DNA from: UMGS1052 sp045580005
Lineage (GTDB): Bacteria; Bacillota; Clostridia; Oscillospirales; CAG-382
Assembly: GCA_045580005.1 (NCBI GenBank)
Contig: JAZNMZ010000005.1
Span: forward strand, 1 to 29,411
Reading direction: 5' to 3'
Length of the DNA: 29,411 nt
Part shown: piece after piece, positions 5,131-13,843 of the stretch
Numbering within the stretch: the stretch's first letter is position 1
How the letters are laid out: each line of letters starts with the position of its first letter
The notes under the pieces: generated by a model
What the model saw: the letters and a program-made list of their open reading frames with translations, nothing else
Told to the model about the DNA's origin: nothing
Databases searched by the model: none
Program-made: the position numbers and the translations under genes

Positions 5131-6477
5131 GTGAGCATAAAAGTAGCTTTTATTTCGCTCGGCTGTCCCAAAAACCAGATTGACTGCGAGGTCATGACGG
5201 CGACTCTTGCAAAAGAGGGGTTTGTGATTGTCCCCGAGGACATTGACGCCGATGTTGTAGTTATAAATACCTGCGCCTTTATCGAGAGCGCAAAGAAAGA
5301 GGCTATCGACAACATTCTTGATGTTGCGTGGCTCAGAGAAAACAGAAATCTCAAGGGTATTGTTGTGACAGGTTGTCTTGCGCAGAGATACAGGGACGAG
5401 ATTTTGCGTGATATTCCCGAGGTCGATGCCATCTGCGGCGTGGGAAATCTTGACAATATTGCCGAGGCTGTAAAATTTGCGTACAACAACGCAGGCAAGA
5501 GCGGTGAAAAATTTGTTGCAGTGTCCGAGCCCGAAGCACAAAAGCTCGGTGGCGACAGGGCAGTATCAGACCCTGAGTATTCGGTATATCTCAAGATATC
5601 CGAGGGCTGCGACAACAGATGTACATACTGTATTATCCCGTATCTGCGCGGCAAATACCGCTCGAGAAGCATGGAGGATATTGTTGCTGAGGCAAAGGAG
5701 CTTGTGGCGCTCGGTGCGCGCGAGATTACCCTTGTTTCGCAGGACACGACAAGATACGGTACCGACCTTTACGGCAAGCTTATGCTTCCCGCTCTTATGC
5801 GCGAGATATGCAAGATAGAGGGGCTAAAGTGGCTCAGAGTGCTCTATTGCTATCCCGATGTCATCACCGAGGAGCTGTGCGACACGATAGCAAGCGAAGA
5901 AAAAATAGTAAAATATATAGATATGCCCATACAGCATATATCAGACACCGTGCTGCGTGCCATGAACCGCCGTGGCGGCAGCGAGGTTATAAAAAACGCT
6001 ATGAAAATGCTGCGCGAGCGTATCCCCGGCGTGAGCATACGCACCACTGTCATTGTAGGCTTCCCGGGAGAGACAAAAGAGGATTTTGCAACCCTTGCCG
6101 AATATCTCAAGCAGGCAAAGTTCGAGCGCCTTGGTGTATTTACATACTCTGCCGAGGAGGGCACACCTGCAGCAAAAATCAAGGAGGGCAGAGTCGCTGA
6201 GAAGACGAAAGAGCACAGAATGGATGTTATCATGCGAAATCAGCTTGATATACACGAGGCCTGCAATAAAAAATGGGTAGGCAAGACGCTTGAGGTGCTG
6301 TGCGAGGGCTATGATATTCCCTCAGGGGCACACGCAGGCAGAGCGTATTTTGATGCACCCGACATTGACGGCAAGGTGTTCTTTACTGCACCCAGAAAGA
6401 TTCCTGCAGGGGAATTTGTAAAGGTAAAAATACTCGACGCCGCAGAATACGACCTGTACGGCGAGATTGCAGAATAA
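5131..6477 (+). CDS. rimO: Ribosomal protein S12 methylthiotransferase RimO
   Basis: RimO is a radical SAM enzyme that adds a methylthio group to a conserved Asp of ribosomal protein S12. The 448 residues match the family. An N-terminal UPF0004 domain carries the cluster cysteines C12, C48 and C82. The radical SAM motif CDNRCTYC has C160, C164 and C167. A C-terminal TRAM-like region follows from about 380. SLGCPKNQ, INTCAFIE and TGCLAQRY separate RimO from MiaB. The start is GTG, set by AGAGG eight bases upstream. It heads the operon; pgsA follows after 21 bases, a gene order common in Clostridia. Confidence 0.96.
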   Translation: MSIKVAFISLGCPKNQIDCEVMTATLAKEGFVIVPEDIDADVVVINTCAFIESAKKEAIDNILDVAWLRENRNLKGIVVTGCLAQRYRDEILRDIPEVDAICGVGNLDNIAEAVKFAYNNAGKSGEKFVAVSEPEAQKLGGDRAVSDPEYSVYLKISEGCDNRCTYCIIPYLRGKYRSRSMEDIVAEAKELVALGAREITLVSQDTTRYGTDLYGKLMLPALMREICKIEGLKWLRVLYCYPDVITEELCDTIASEEKIVKYIDMPIQHISDTVLRAMNRRGGSEVIKNAMKMLRERIPGVSIRTTVIVGFPGETKEDFATLAEYLKQAKFERLGVFTYSAEEGTPAAKIKEGRVAEKTKEHRMDVIMRNQLDIHEACNKKWVGKTLEVLCEGYDIPSGAHAGRAYFDAPDIDGKVFFTAPRKIPAGEFVKVKILDAAEYDLYGEIAE

Positions 6478-6498
6478 GGCTTTTGAAAGGACGATGTT

Positions 6499-7092
6499 AT
6501 GAATTTACCGAACAAGCTCACAATACTCCGAATTATTATGATACCGTTTTTTATGGTGTTTATTTTACTTCCCGACGCAGGAGCTGATAAGCTTATATGC
6601 GATATAATAGCAGCGGTTATTTTCGGCGCTGCTTCAATCACCGATATGTACGACGGAAAGATTGCAAGAGCGCGCGGTCTTGTTACCGATTTCGGTAAGT
6701 TTATGGACCCTATTGCAGATAAATTCCTCGTGCTCGGCGCTTTCTTTTGCTTTGTTGTGTCGGAGGAGTTTGCGGCATACAAGTACATATTCTCGATGAT
6801 TGTGTTTGTTGTCATATTCAGAGAGCTTGCCGTTACAAGTCTGAGAATGCTCGCGCAGAATGCCGAGGGCGTTGTAATTGCAGCAAACTATCTCGGCAAG
6901 GTAAAAACCGTGTCGCAGATTATCTTTATACTTCTTGCACTTCTTGAGGAGCATATATTCTTCTTCTGGGGCTTTATGGTGGAATACCGTCCTCTTACAG
7001 TAATTTCCTGTCTTGTTATGTTAATCTTTACGGTAGCGTCGGGCATAAACTATATCAAGGGCTACTGGAAATTCCTCGACCCTACAAAATAA
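6499..7092 (+). CDS. pgsA: CDP-diacylglycerol--glycerol-3-phosphate 3-phosphatidyltransferase
   Basis: PgsA makes phosphatidylglycerol phosphate from CDP-diacylglycerol and glycerol 3-phosphate at the inner membrane. The CDP-alcohol phosphatidyltransferase signature D-x2-DG-x2-AR-x8-G-x3-D-x3-D is complete (D49, D52-G53, A56-R57, G66, D70, D74). NLPNKLTILRI at the N-terminus is typical of bacterial PgsA. The 197 residues contain about five or six membrane segments. A GAAAGGA site lies upstream of the ATG. Confidence 0.94.
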   Translation: MNLPNKLTILRIIMIPFFMVFILLPDAGADKLICDIIAAVIFGAASITDMYDGKIARARGLVTDFGKFMDPIADKFLVLGAFFCFVVSEEFAAYKYIFSMIVFVVIFRELAVTSLRMLAQNAEGVVIAANYLGKVKTVSQIIFILLALLEEHIFFFWGFMVEYRPLTVISCLVMLIFTVASGINYIKGYWKFLDPTK

Positions 7093-7110
7093 CCTTATCG
7101 GAGAATTTTA

Positions 7111-7743
7111 ATGTTCAAAAATCTTATATACGACATAGACGCGATCCGAGAGCGTGACCCTGCCGCAAGAGGCAGACTTGAGGTTTTTCTGCTTTACTCG
7201 GGATTGCACGCGGTGATTTATCACAGATTCGCCCACTTTTTTCACAGACACAATATGAAGTTTATTGCCCGTATGATTTCGCAGAACGCGAGATTCTGGA
7301 CGGGTATTGAGATACACCCCGGAGCCGAGATAGGCAGAGGTCTTCTTATCGACCACGGTGCAGGCGTTGTTATCGGCGAGACGGCTGTTATCGGCGACAA
7401 CTGTACCATATATCAGGGCGTAACCCTCGGCGGTACGGGCAAGGATGTCGGCAAGCGCCACCCCACAATAGGCAACAATGTTATGATAGGAGCGGGAGCA
7501 AAGGTACTCGGACCCTTCAAGGTCGGTGACAATGTCAAGATTGCTGCAGGCGCCGTTGTGCTTGAGGAGATACCGTCTGACAGCACAGCTGTCGGCGTGC
7601 CGGCAAGAGTTATTGCACGCAAAAAGACCGAGGAGGCAAAAGACAACCTCGACCAGATACACATTCCCGACCCTGTTTCGCAGGAGCTTTGCAAGCTCCG
7701 TGCCGAGCTTGAGGCTCTGAAATCACAAATCGAAAGCAAGTAA
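7111..7743 (+). CDS. cysE: Serine O-acetyltransferase
   Basis: CysE acetylates serine with acetyl-CoA, the first step of cysteine synthesis. The 210 residues begin with a short helical domain. From about residue 65 a left-handed beta-helix of hexapeptide repeats follows, with IHPGAEIGRG, IDHGAGVVIGETAVIG and the active-site region GVTLGGTG. The tail from about 165 is charged and helical, longer than the minimal form. Gram-positive orthologues are also called epsC. It sits directly before cysS, so cysteine synthesis and charging are co-transcribed. In Gram-positive bacteria this pair is often preceded by a cysteine T-box, but here the 18-base gap leaves no room for one. Confidence 0.94.
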   Translation: MFKNLIYDIDAIRERDPAARGRLEVFLLYSGLHAVIYHRFAHFFHRHNMKFIARMISQNARFWTGIEIHPGAEIGRGLLIDHGAGVVIGETAVIGDNCTIYQGVTLGGTGKDVGKRHPTIGNNVMIGAGAKVLGPFKVGDNVKIAAGAVVLEEIPSDSTAVGVPARVIARKKTEEAKDNLDQIHIPDPVSQELCKLRAELEALKSQIESK

Positions 7744-7763
7744 ACCCTGAAAGGAAAAATAAA

Positions 7764-9209
7764 ATGAAGCTATTCAACTCTCTCACAAGAAAAAAAGAGG
7801 AATTCGTACCGCTCGACGGCAAGAATGTAAAAATGTACGCCTGCGGACCTACTGTGTATAACTACTTCCACATAGGCAACGCAAGGTGCTTTATCATCTT
7901 TGATTTTCTGCGCCGATATCTTGAATACCGCGGATATAATGTCACATTTGTACAGAATTTTACCGACATCGATGACAAGATGATAAAAAGAGCAAACGAG
8001 CAGGGCGTTACCGTAAAGGATATCGCCGAAAAATACATCTCAGAGTACTTTACCGACGCCAAAGGACTCGGCATCCGACCTGCCACACATCATCCGAGAG
8101 CGACAGAGAATATTGACAGAATAATTGATATTGTAAAGACTCTTGAGGACGGCGGCTTTGCCTATGCAGTAAAGCCTTACGCCGACCAGGAGGACATGGA
8201 TGTTTACTACTCGACAAGAGCCTTTGGCGGCTACGGCAAGCTCTCGCACCAGTCGGTAGACGACCTTATGCAGGGCGCGAGTGAGAGAACATATATTGAC
8301 GATATAAAAAGAGACACTCTCGACTTTGCTCTCTGGAAAGCGGCAAAGCCGGGCGAACCGTCATGGGATTCTCCCTGGGGCAAGGGCAGACCGGGCTGGC
8401 ATATCGAATGCTCGGCGATGGTAAAGAAATATCTCGGCGACAATATCGACATACACTGCGGCGGTCAGGACCTCACATTCCCCCACCACGAGAACGAAAT
8501 CGCTCAGTCTGAAGCCTACGACCACTGCATAGGCTGCCAGGATACGCAGTTCTCACGCTTCTGGCTGCACAATGCCTATATCAATGTCGACGGCGAGAAG
8601 ATGGCAAAGTCGGCAGGCAACTTCTTCACAGTAAGAGAAGCAGCAAAAATCTACGGCTACGAGGCTATAAGATACTTTATTATCTCGGCATACTATAAGA
8701 GCCCCGTAAACTTCTCTGAGGATACTCTCAAGGCGGCAAAGGCGTCTCTCGAGAGACTCCATTCGTGTGAGGAAAATGTAAAATTCAGACTCAAAAATTC
8801 GCAGGGCGGTGAGATGACACAGAGCGAGAAGGAGCTTTACGCCGGCTTTGAAGCAAGAAAAGAGCAGATGATAGCCTGCCTTGACGACGATTTTAATACA
8901 GCAGATGGAATCTCGGTTGTGTTTGAGCTCACAAGAGATATAAATATTGCTCTCAAGCAAGAGAGCCTTTCAAAGGAATTCCTCGGGAAGACAAACGCTC
9001 TTTATACCGAAATTCTCACCCTTTTTGGCTTTGAGCTCAAGGAAGAGGCAAACGAGGGCAACGAGGAGATAGAAAAGCTCATTGCCGAGAGAACAGCCGC
9101 AAAAAAGGCTCGCGATTTTGCCACAGCAGACAAAATCCGCGATACTCTCAAGGAAATGGGTATAATAGTCGAGGACACCGCACAGGGCCCCAAGTGGAAA
9201 AGAGTATAA
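7764..9209 (+). CDS. cysS: Cysteinyl-tRNA synthetase
   Basis: CysS charges tRNA-Cys. At 481 residues it has the class I signatures HIGN (36-39) and KMAKS (279-283). The zinc ligands that select cysteine are all visible: C27, C216, H241 and E245. The central part GWHIECSAM and CGGQDLTFPHHENEIAQ is highly characteristic, and a helical anticodon-binding domain with a DALR-type region follows. An AAAGGA site precedes the ATG. The stop overlaps the next ATG by one base (TAATG), so mrnC is probably translationally coupled. Confidence 0.97.
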   Translation: MKLFNSLTRKKEEFVPLDGKNVKMYACGPTVYNYFHIGNARCFIIFDFLRRYLEYRGYNVTFVQNFTDIDDKMIKRANEQGVTVKDIAEKYISEYFTDAKGLGIRPATHHPRATENIDRIIDIVKTLEDGGFAYAVKPYADQEDMDVYYSTRAFGGYGKLSHQSVDDLMQGASERTYIDDIKRDTLDFALWKAAKPGEPSWDSPWGKGRPGWHIECSAMVKKYLGDNIDIHCGGQDLTFPHHENEIAQSEAYDHCIGCQDTQFSRFWLHNAYINVDGEKMAKSAGNFFTVREAAKIYGYEAIRYFIISAYYKSPVNFSEDTLKAAKASLERLHSCEENVKFRLKNSQGGEMTQSEKELYAGFEARKEQMIACLDDDFNTADGISVVFELTRDINIALKQESLSKEFLGKTNALYTEILTLFGFELKEEANEGNEEIEKLIAERTAAKKARDFATADKIRDTLKEMGIIVEDTAQGPKWKRV

Positions 9210-9619
9210 TGGACAAAAGAAATATCGCCGACGACAGAGGCATACTCCAGCTTGCATATCTCGGTGACGCAGTGACAGAGCTGTTTGTGAGGGAGTTTCT
9301 GCTTACAAGGAGCAATTACCCGTCGGGCAGACTCAACAAGATTGCAAGAGGCTATGTAACCTGCGAGGCGCAGAGCGACGCTGTCGAGCGAATACTTGAT
9401 TTGCTCTCGGAAAAGGAAATGCAGGTCTACAAAAGAGGGCGCAACACCGCCACAAACCACAAGCCGTCGCACGGCGAGCTCATACAGTACAGGCGAGCCA
9501 CAGGCTTTGAGGCGCTGCTTGGATATTTGTATCTCTCGGGCGAAAAGGAGCGCGCAAGGCAGCTTTTTGACATGGCATACGAGGGTATATTTGAGACACT
9601 GAGCGAGGAAATAAAATAA
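9209..9619 (+). CDS. mrnC: Mini-ribonuclease III
   Basis: MrnC is a homodimeric RNase III-type catalytic domain without the double-stranded RNA-binding domain. In Bacillus subtilis it matures 23S rRNA. LAYLGDAVTELFVR (15-28) holds the RNase III signature with D20, and RATGFEALLGYLYLSG supplies the second acidic cluster (E101). I choose ATG at 9209, which overlaps the cysS stop by one base. A GTG at 9194 in the same frame would add five residues. The 136 residues fit the family. cysS-mrnC adjacency is conserved in Firmicutes. Confidence 0.93.
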   Translation: MDKRNIADDRGILQLAYLGDAVTELFVREFLLTRSNYPSGRLNKIARGYVTCEAQSDAVERILDLLSEKEMQVYKRGRNTATNHKPSHGELIQYRRATGFEALLGYLYLSGEKERARQLFDMAYEGIFETLSEEIK

Positions 9620-9630
9620 GAGGAACAAAA

Positions 9631-9903
9631 ATGAAAAAAGAACAGTCTTTCACAAAATACGAGTTTTTCTCGGCGATATTCTATGTACTTATTGTGCTTA
9701 TCGGGGTAAATCTGTGTTTTGACAGCGGCAGAAGCGCTGACATATACGATCTTGTCGCGATAACAGCGTGCATCAGCGCGGTGTTTATTATAAAGCTTAT
9801 CAAAAAAATAAGAGTCGGCGCCGACGGTATCGGAGGACTTGTCTTCTCGGGCATAATGAGCGCGCTTGGTATTGTGACTCTTGTTTTGAAGCTTTTGTCT
9901 TGA
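9631..9903 (+). CDS. Small three-helix membrane protein, unknown function
   Basis: A 90-residue protein with an AGAGGAA site upstream. Hydrophobic segments lie at about residues 12-29, 40-56 and 67-88, separated by short charged stretches (KLIKKIR at 55-61). It has no enzymatic motif and matches no family I know. It lies 11 bases after mrnC and 13 before pth, so it is expressed with the operon. Its codon use looks like that of its neighbours, so it seems native. Confidence 0.8.
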   Translation: MKKEQSFTKYEFFSAIFYVLIVLIGVNLCFDSGRSADIYDLVAITACISAVFIIKLIKKIRVGADGIGGLVFSGIMSALGIVTLVLKLLS

Positions 9904-9916
9904 AAAGGGAGAAAAA

Positions 9917-10543
9917 ATGTCGGATATTTTTGATTTGTTCAAAAAAATAGAAAAAAAGGCTCCGTCCTCGGGGCCTGTAAGTTTTATTATAGCAGGGCTT
10001 GGCAATCCCGGCAAGGATTACCGCAATACCCGTCACAACACGGGCTTTCTGACTCTTGAGTATATGAGCTCAAAGGAGAATTTTGAGATAAATCGCTCAA
10101 AATTCCGCTCGCTTGTCGGCGAGCATATAGTGTTCGGCGAGAAATGCCTTTTTATGATGCCTCAGACATATATGAATAATTCCGGAGAGGCGATACGCGA
10201 CGCAGCCGAATTTTATAAAATTCCACCCGAGAGAATACTTGTAATCTACGACGATGTTTCTCTCGATGTGGGCAAGATGAGAATACGCCGCAAGGGCTCG
10301 GACGGCGGGCACAACGGTATAAAATCTATTATTTACCACCTGCAGAGTGACAAATTCCCGAGGATAAAAATAGGTGTGGGCAAAAAGCCGCACCCCGACT
10401 ACGACCTCGCAGACTGGGTACTCGGTAATTTCTCTGCAGACGATCAGAAAGTGATTTTTGAGGTTTTTGAAAAGGCAAGATTGGCTGTCTGCGACATAGT
10501 TGCAGGCAAGCTTGACGAGGCTTCAAATAAGTATAACGGATAG
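9917..10543 (+). CDS. pth: Peptidyl-tRNA hydrolase
   Basis: Pth releases peptides from peptidyl-tRNA dropped by ribosomes. The catalytic His is H40 in YRNTRHNTG. Other family positions are present: N87/N88 in MPQTYMNNSGEA, D112/D113 in IYDD, and GGHNG at 130-134. The core starts at about residue 22 (SFIIAGLGNPG). The first 20 residues (MSDIFDLFKKIEKKAP...) are an N-terminal extension absent from the Escherichia coli enzyme. The start is supported by AAAAGGGAG upstream and no better ATG is available. Confidence 0.95.
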   Translation: MSDIFDLFKKIEKKAPSSGPVSFIIAGLGNPGKDYRNTRHNTGFLTLEYMSSKENFEINRSKFRSLVGEHIVFGEKCLFMMPQTYMNNSGEAIRDAAEFYKIPPERILVIYDDVSLDVGKMRIRRKGSDGGHNGIKSIIYHLQSDKFPRIKIGVGKKPHPDYDLADWVLGNFSADDQKVIFEVFEKARLAVCDIVAGKLDEASNKYNG

Positions 10544-10548
10544 GATTT

Positions 10549-11607
10549 ATGAAAAAAAGAGCGCTTATTGCCATGAGCGGCGGTGTTGACAGCGCTGTCG
10601 CGGCATATCTTACAAAGCAACAGGGGTACGAAATTGCGGGAGTTACGCTCTCGCTCTCGCCCGAAGGCGAGGAGAATGCCTGCTGTACAAAAGCAGATAT
10701 CGACGACGCGGCGAGCGTTGCCGACAGCCTCGGCGCGCCCTTTTTTGTCCTTGACTATTCCGAAGTTTTCAAAACCAAGGTTATAGATTACTTTGCTCAC
10801 GCGTATGAGAGGGGACTTACGCCCAATCCGTGCGTTGTCTGCAACAGAAATGTAAAATTCGCCGCTCTTTGCGATTATGCAAAAAATAACGGCTTTGATA
10901 TTGTTGTGACAGGTCACTACTGTAGGAAAGAATATTCCGAAAAATACGGCAGAAATGTGCTAAGGATAGCGTCCGACCTGTCAAAGGATCAGAGCTATGT
11001 GCTCTGGTCGCTCACAAGCGAGCAGATTGATATGCTGTATTTTCCGCTCGGTGAACTTACAAAGGTGCAGGTGCGTGCCATTGCCGAGCAGAACGGCTTT
11101 GTCAACGCTCGCAAAAAGGACAGCCAGGATATATGCTTTATAAAGGGCATTGATTACGCCGATTATATCGAAAGGTATCTCGGCAGGAGATTCCCGCAGG
11201 GCAATTTTGTAGATACGCAGGGCAATATTCTGGGCTCTCACAAGGGCATCATCCGATATACCGTGGGTCAGCGCAAGGGTCTTGGTCTTGCACTGCCTGC
11301 GCCTATGTATGTAAAGAGCAAGGACATCGCAAAAAACGAGGTCGTCTTGTGCTCTGACAGCGAGCTTTTCGACGGCGAGCTGTATGCCGGCAACATCAAT
11401 CTTCTTGCAATAGGTGAGAGCGGTTTTCCCACAGATTGCCTTGTCAAGGCGCGGTATTCGCACAGAGGCGAGAGGGCAAAGGCCGAGCTGTGCGGTGACA
11501 GGATGAAGATAACCTTCGAGTCGCCTCAGCGCGCGCTCACTCCCGGCCAGTCTGCAGTGCTTTATGACAGCGACGGCATAATACTTGCCGGCGGGGAGAT
11601 TATTTAA
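10549..11607 (+). CDS. mnmA: tRNA-specific 2-thiouridylase MnmA
   Basis: MnmA puts sulfur on U34 of tRNAs for Lys, Glu and Gln, taking it from a cysteine desulfurase relay. The 352 residues show the PP-loop SGGVDS (10-15), the catalytic cysteine region NPCVVCN (C95, C98) and the second catalytic cysteine in DSQDICF (C196). YTVGQRKGLGL and the C-terminal LTPGQSAVLYD are typical. It lies five bases after pth and is the last gene of the operon, followed by a terminator. Confidence 0.96.
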   Translation: MKKRALIAMSGGVDSAVAAYLTKQQGYEIAGVTLSLSPEGEENACCTKADIDDAASVADSLGAPFFVLDYSEVFKTKVIDYFAHAYERGLTPNPCVVCNRNVKFAALCDYAKNNGFDIVVTGHYCRKEYSEKYGRNVLRIASDLSKDQSYVLWSLTSEQIDMLYFPLGELTKVQVRAIAEQNGFVNARKKDSQDICFIKGIDYADYIERYLGRRFPQGNFVDTQGNILGSHKGIIRYTVGQRKGLGLALPAPMYVKSKDIAKNEVVLCSDSELFDGELYAGNINLLAIGESGFPTDCLVKARYSHRGERAKAELCGDRMKITFESPQRALTPGQSAVLYDSDGIILAGGEII

Positions 11608-11612
11608 CTATA

Positions 11613-11654
11613 TAAAAAAGCGAGGGGGGACTTTCGTCCCCCTCATATTTTTTT
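11613..11654. terminator. Shared terminator of mnmA and the convergent symporter gene
   Basis: A G-rich arm (11622-11631) pairs with GTCCCCCTC (11636-11644) with one bulged G, flanked by A-rich sequence upstream and a T run downstream. It can act in both directions. Confidence 0.8.
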
Positions 11655-13398
11655 ACTTAAGCTTTTCTTCCTGTTCTGCCTGAACATCAGGGAATACGGA
11701 GAGCATCGGCTTTTCGTCCTTGCCCTTGAGCCTGCGGTTTATGTAGTTTCGTGTAATCTTGACTACAAGCGGCGAGAGCACGAGCACACCGATAAGGTTG
11801 GGCACCATCATAAGACCGTTGAATGTGTCTGAGATGTCCCATGCGAGAGACGATGTGAGGAGCGCGCCGAGGAAGATTGTCACAAGGTGGATAATTCTAT
11901 AAACAACAAGTGACTTTGTTCCGAACATATACTCCCAAGCCTTTGAACCGTAGTGGTCCCAGCCGAGAACTGTTGTGAAAGCAAAGAGAAGAATTGCAAC
12001 AGCAATAAATCTTTCGCCCCATACGCCAAACAGACCGCCGAACGCCTTTGCAACAAGGTTTGCGTCTGTTGCGCCTGCGGCAAGATCACCTGTTTCGAGG
12101 TTTATAACGCCCGATGTGAGAACAACGAGAGCTGTCATTGTACATACAACCATTGTGTCGGCAAATACTTCAAAGATACCCCAAAGACCCTGTCTTACAG
12201 GCTCAACAACATTTGAGTTGGAGTGAACCATAACAGAAGAGCCAAGACCTGCTTCGTTTGAGAATACGCCGCGCTTGCAGCCCTGAGTGATGATTGTCTT
12301 TGTTGCAATACCTGCAACACCGCCCCATACAGCAGGAGCTGAGAAAGCGTACTTGAAGATAGCGGAAAAAGCAGCTCCGATATTTGCGTAGTTTACGCCG
12401 ATAAGAATAAGGCTGCCGCCAACAAAGAGAACTACCATGAAAGGAACAACCTTTTCTGCAAAGTTTGCAATTCTCTTAAGACCGCCAATGATAATAAGTG
12501 CTGCGATAATAACAATCACAATACCTACTACAAGGTGATACATTGTAACATCACCAAAGGGGATATTTGCAAGAGAAGGAACCTGGAATGCGTCAACCAT
12601 GTTAACAACAATCTTGTTTACCTGACCCATAGCACCGATACCAAAGGATGCGAGCACACAGAAGATTGAGAAAAGGATTGCGAGAATCTTACCAAGACTC
12701 TTGCAGCCTTTTTTGCTTCCGAGACCATCCTGGAGGAAGTACATAGCACCGCCTGACCATTCGCCGTTGGTGTTCTTTCTGCGGTAGTAGATACCGAGAA
12801 CATTTTCGGAATAGTTTGTCATCATACCGAGGAATGCGGCAATCCACATCCAGAATACGGCACCCGGACCGCCTGTAACGATAGCAGCCGCAACACCGGC
12901 AATATTACCAACACCGATTGTAGCAGCAAGAGCTGTACAAAGAGCCTGGAACTGCGAGATCTGCTTGCCCTTTACATGCCCTGATACATCTTTCTTGAAA
13001 AGGCTTCCGAGTGTTTCTGCAAACCAGTGTTTGATGTGCGAAACCTGGAACACACCTGTAATAATTGTCATAACAAGTCCGGTTGCAAGAAGCAGATAAA
13101 GACCATAGTTCCATACAAAGCTGTTAAGAGAGTTGTTGATGTCTGTAACAGTCTGTACAAAAGTCTTCTTTTCGGAAGTAACTTCCTCAGTGGGGGCTGC
13201 CTCGTTCGGAACAGCTTCCTCTACGGGAGCTTCCGCGTCTGCGGCAGTGTCATCTGCCACATCTGTTGCTTCGGCATCGAGCACATCTTCGATAGCAGCC
13301 GCAGCATCGTCCTCGCCTGTTGCAAAAACAGGAAGAGCAAGACAGAACACAACCGCGAGCATAAGCGCGAGAGCCGAAATTCTCTTGAAATTCTTCAT
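11653..13398 (-). CDS. agcS: AgcS-type sodium:alanine/glycine symporter with N-terminal extension
   Basis: AgcS proteins are multi-pass carriers that move alanine or glycine with sodium. The core begins near residue 80 and contains the family text FQALCTALAATIGVGNIAG, GGPGAVFWMWIAAFLGM, and the later FSNEAGLGSS. The 581 residues exceed the usual 450-480 because of an unusual N-terminus. Residues 1-26 form a signal-peptide-like segment ending VFA. Residues 28-76 are rich in Ala, Asp and Glu with almost no basic residues. The start at MKNF has a clear GGAGAAAAAG site, so the extension is probably real. The tandem glycine riboswitch in its leader makes glycine the likely substrate. Confidence 0.93.
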   Translation of the reverse strand: MKNFKRISALALMLAVVFCLALPVFATGEDDAAAAIEDVLDAEATDVADDTAADAEAPVEEAVPNEAAPTEEVTSEKKTFVQTVTDINNSLNSFVWNYGLYLLLATGLVMTIITGVFQVSHIKHWFAETLGSLFKKDVSGHVKGKQISQFQALCTALAATIGVGNIAGVAAAIVTGGPGAVFWMWIAAFLGMMTNYSENVLGIYYRRKNTNGEWSGGAMYFLQDGLGSKKGCKSLGKILAILFSIFCVLASFGIGAMGQVNKIVVNMVDAFQVPSLANIPFGDVTMYHLVVGIVIVIIAALIIIGGLKRIANFAEKVVPFMVVLFVGGSLILIGVNYANIGAAFSAIFKYAFSAPAVWGGVAGIATKTIITQGCKRGVFSNEAGLGSSVMVHSNSNVVEPVRQGLWGIFEVFADTMVVCTMTALVVLTSGVINLETGDLAAGATDANLVAKAFGGLFGVWGERFIAVAILLFAFTTVLGWDHYGSKAWEYMFGTKSLVVYRIIHLVTIFLGALLTSSLAWDISDTFNGLMMVPNLIGVLVLSPLVVKITRNYINRRLKGKDEKPMLSVFPDVQAEQEEKLK

Positions 13399-13432
13399 TT
13401 CTTTTTCTCCTTAATATAAATATATTTTTTGC

Positions 13433-13469
13433 ACAAAAAATACCGACCATGCAAAAGAGCATCAGTCGG
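13433..13469 (-). terminator. Second leader terminator before the symporter gene
   Basis: CCGAC then GATGC (13469 downward) pair with GCAT and GTCGG (ending 13443), followed by TATTTTTTG. It lies between the riboswitch and the start codon. Confidence 0.6.
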
Positions 13470-13480
13470 CAAAGAACGCA

Positions 13481-13508
13481 CAAAAAGCGAACAGGAATAT
13501 CCCTGTTC
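13481..13508 (-). terminator. First leader terminator after the glycine riboswitch
   Basis: GAACAGG (13508-13502) pairs with CCTGTTC (13495-13489), followed by GCTTTTTG on the minus strand. It begins just past the second aptamer. Confidence 0.65.
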
Positions 13509-13517
13509 AAAAAATGT

Positions 13518-13705
13518 ACTCCGTCCTTTTGCCTGAGAGATTTGCGCTTTGCACTTGCACCTTCGGCACCCAAGATAGGCTTGAGCTTCTCCAGAGAGCT
13601 GTCAGAATACGGTCCCTGTCAATGACTTGACACCTGAGAGTTTTACTCCGTCGGTCGGCATATGCCGTTTCCCGTAAGCTTCAACCAGCATTTTCTGTAT
13701 CAAAT
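13518..13705 (-). promoter_or_regulatory. Tandem glycine riboswitch
   Basis: On the minus strand the downstream aptamer shows the conserved blocks CTCTCTGGAGA, GGTGCCGAAGGTGCAA, and ATCTCTCAGGCAAAAGGAC in order. The upstream aptamer shows CCGACGGAGTAAAACTCTCA followed by GGTGTCAAGTCATTGACAG. The short linker joins them as in cooperative tandem switches. Two terminators separate it from the symporter gene, so transcriptional control is likely. The direction of the response cannot be read from the sequence. Confidence 0.9.
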
Positions 13706-13718
13706 TTTTTATAGGAAC

Positions 13719-13747
13719 ATTATACGCCCTAATTTTGCCTTTGTCAA
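13719..13747 (-). promoter_or_regulatory. Consensus promoter of the glycine-regulated symporter
   Basis: TTGACA (13747-13742), exactly 17 bases, then TATAAT (13724-13719) on the minus strand. Both hexamers are perfect. Confidence 0.85.
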
Positions 13748-13843
13748 GAGTATTTGGCGTTTTGACGAAGATTTTCGACGAATATTTACATTTTGAGCCA
13801 AATTTTTGTGAGAATTCATATTTTGTTAATATTTAGCGAATAG

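Noticed and set aside
7744..7763. Cysteine T-box before cysS
   Set aside because: The gap between cysE and cysS is too short, and no T-box text (GGGTGGxACCGCG) is present before cysE or rimO.
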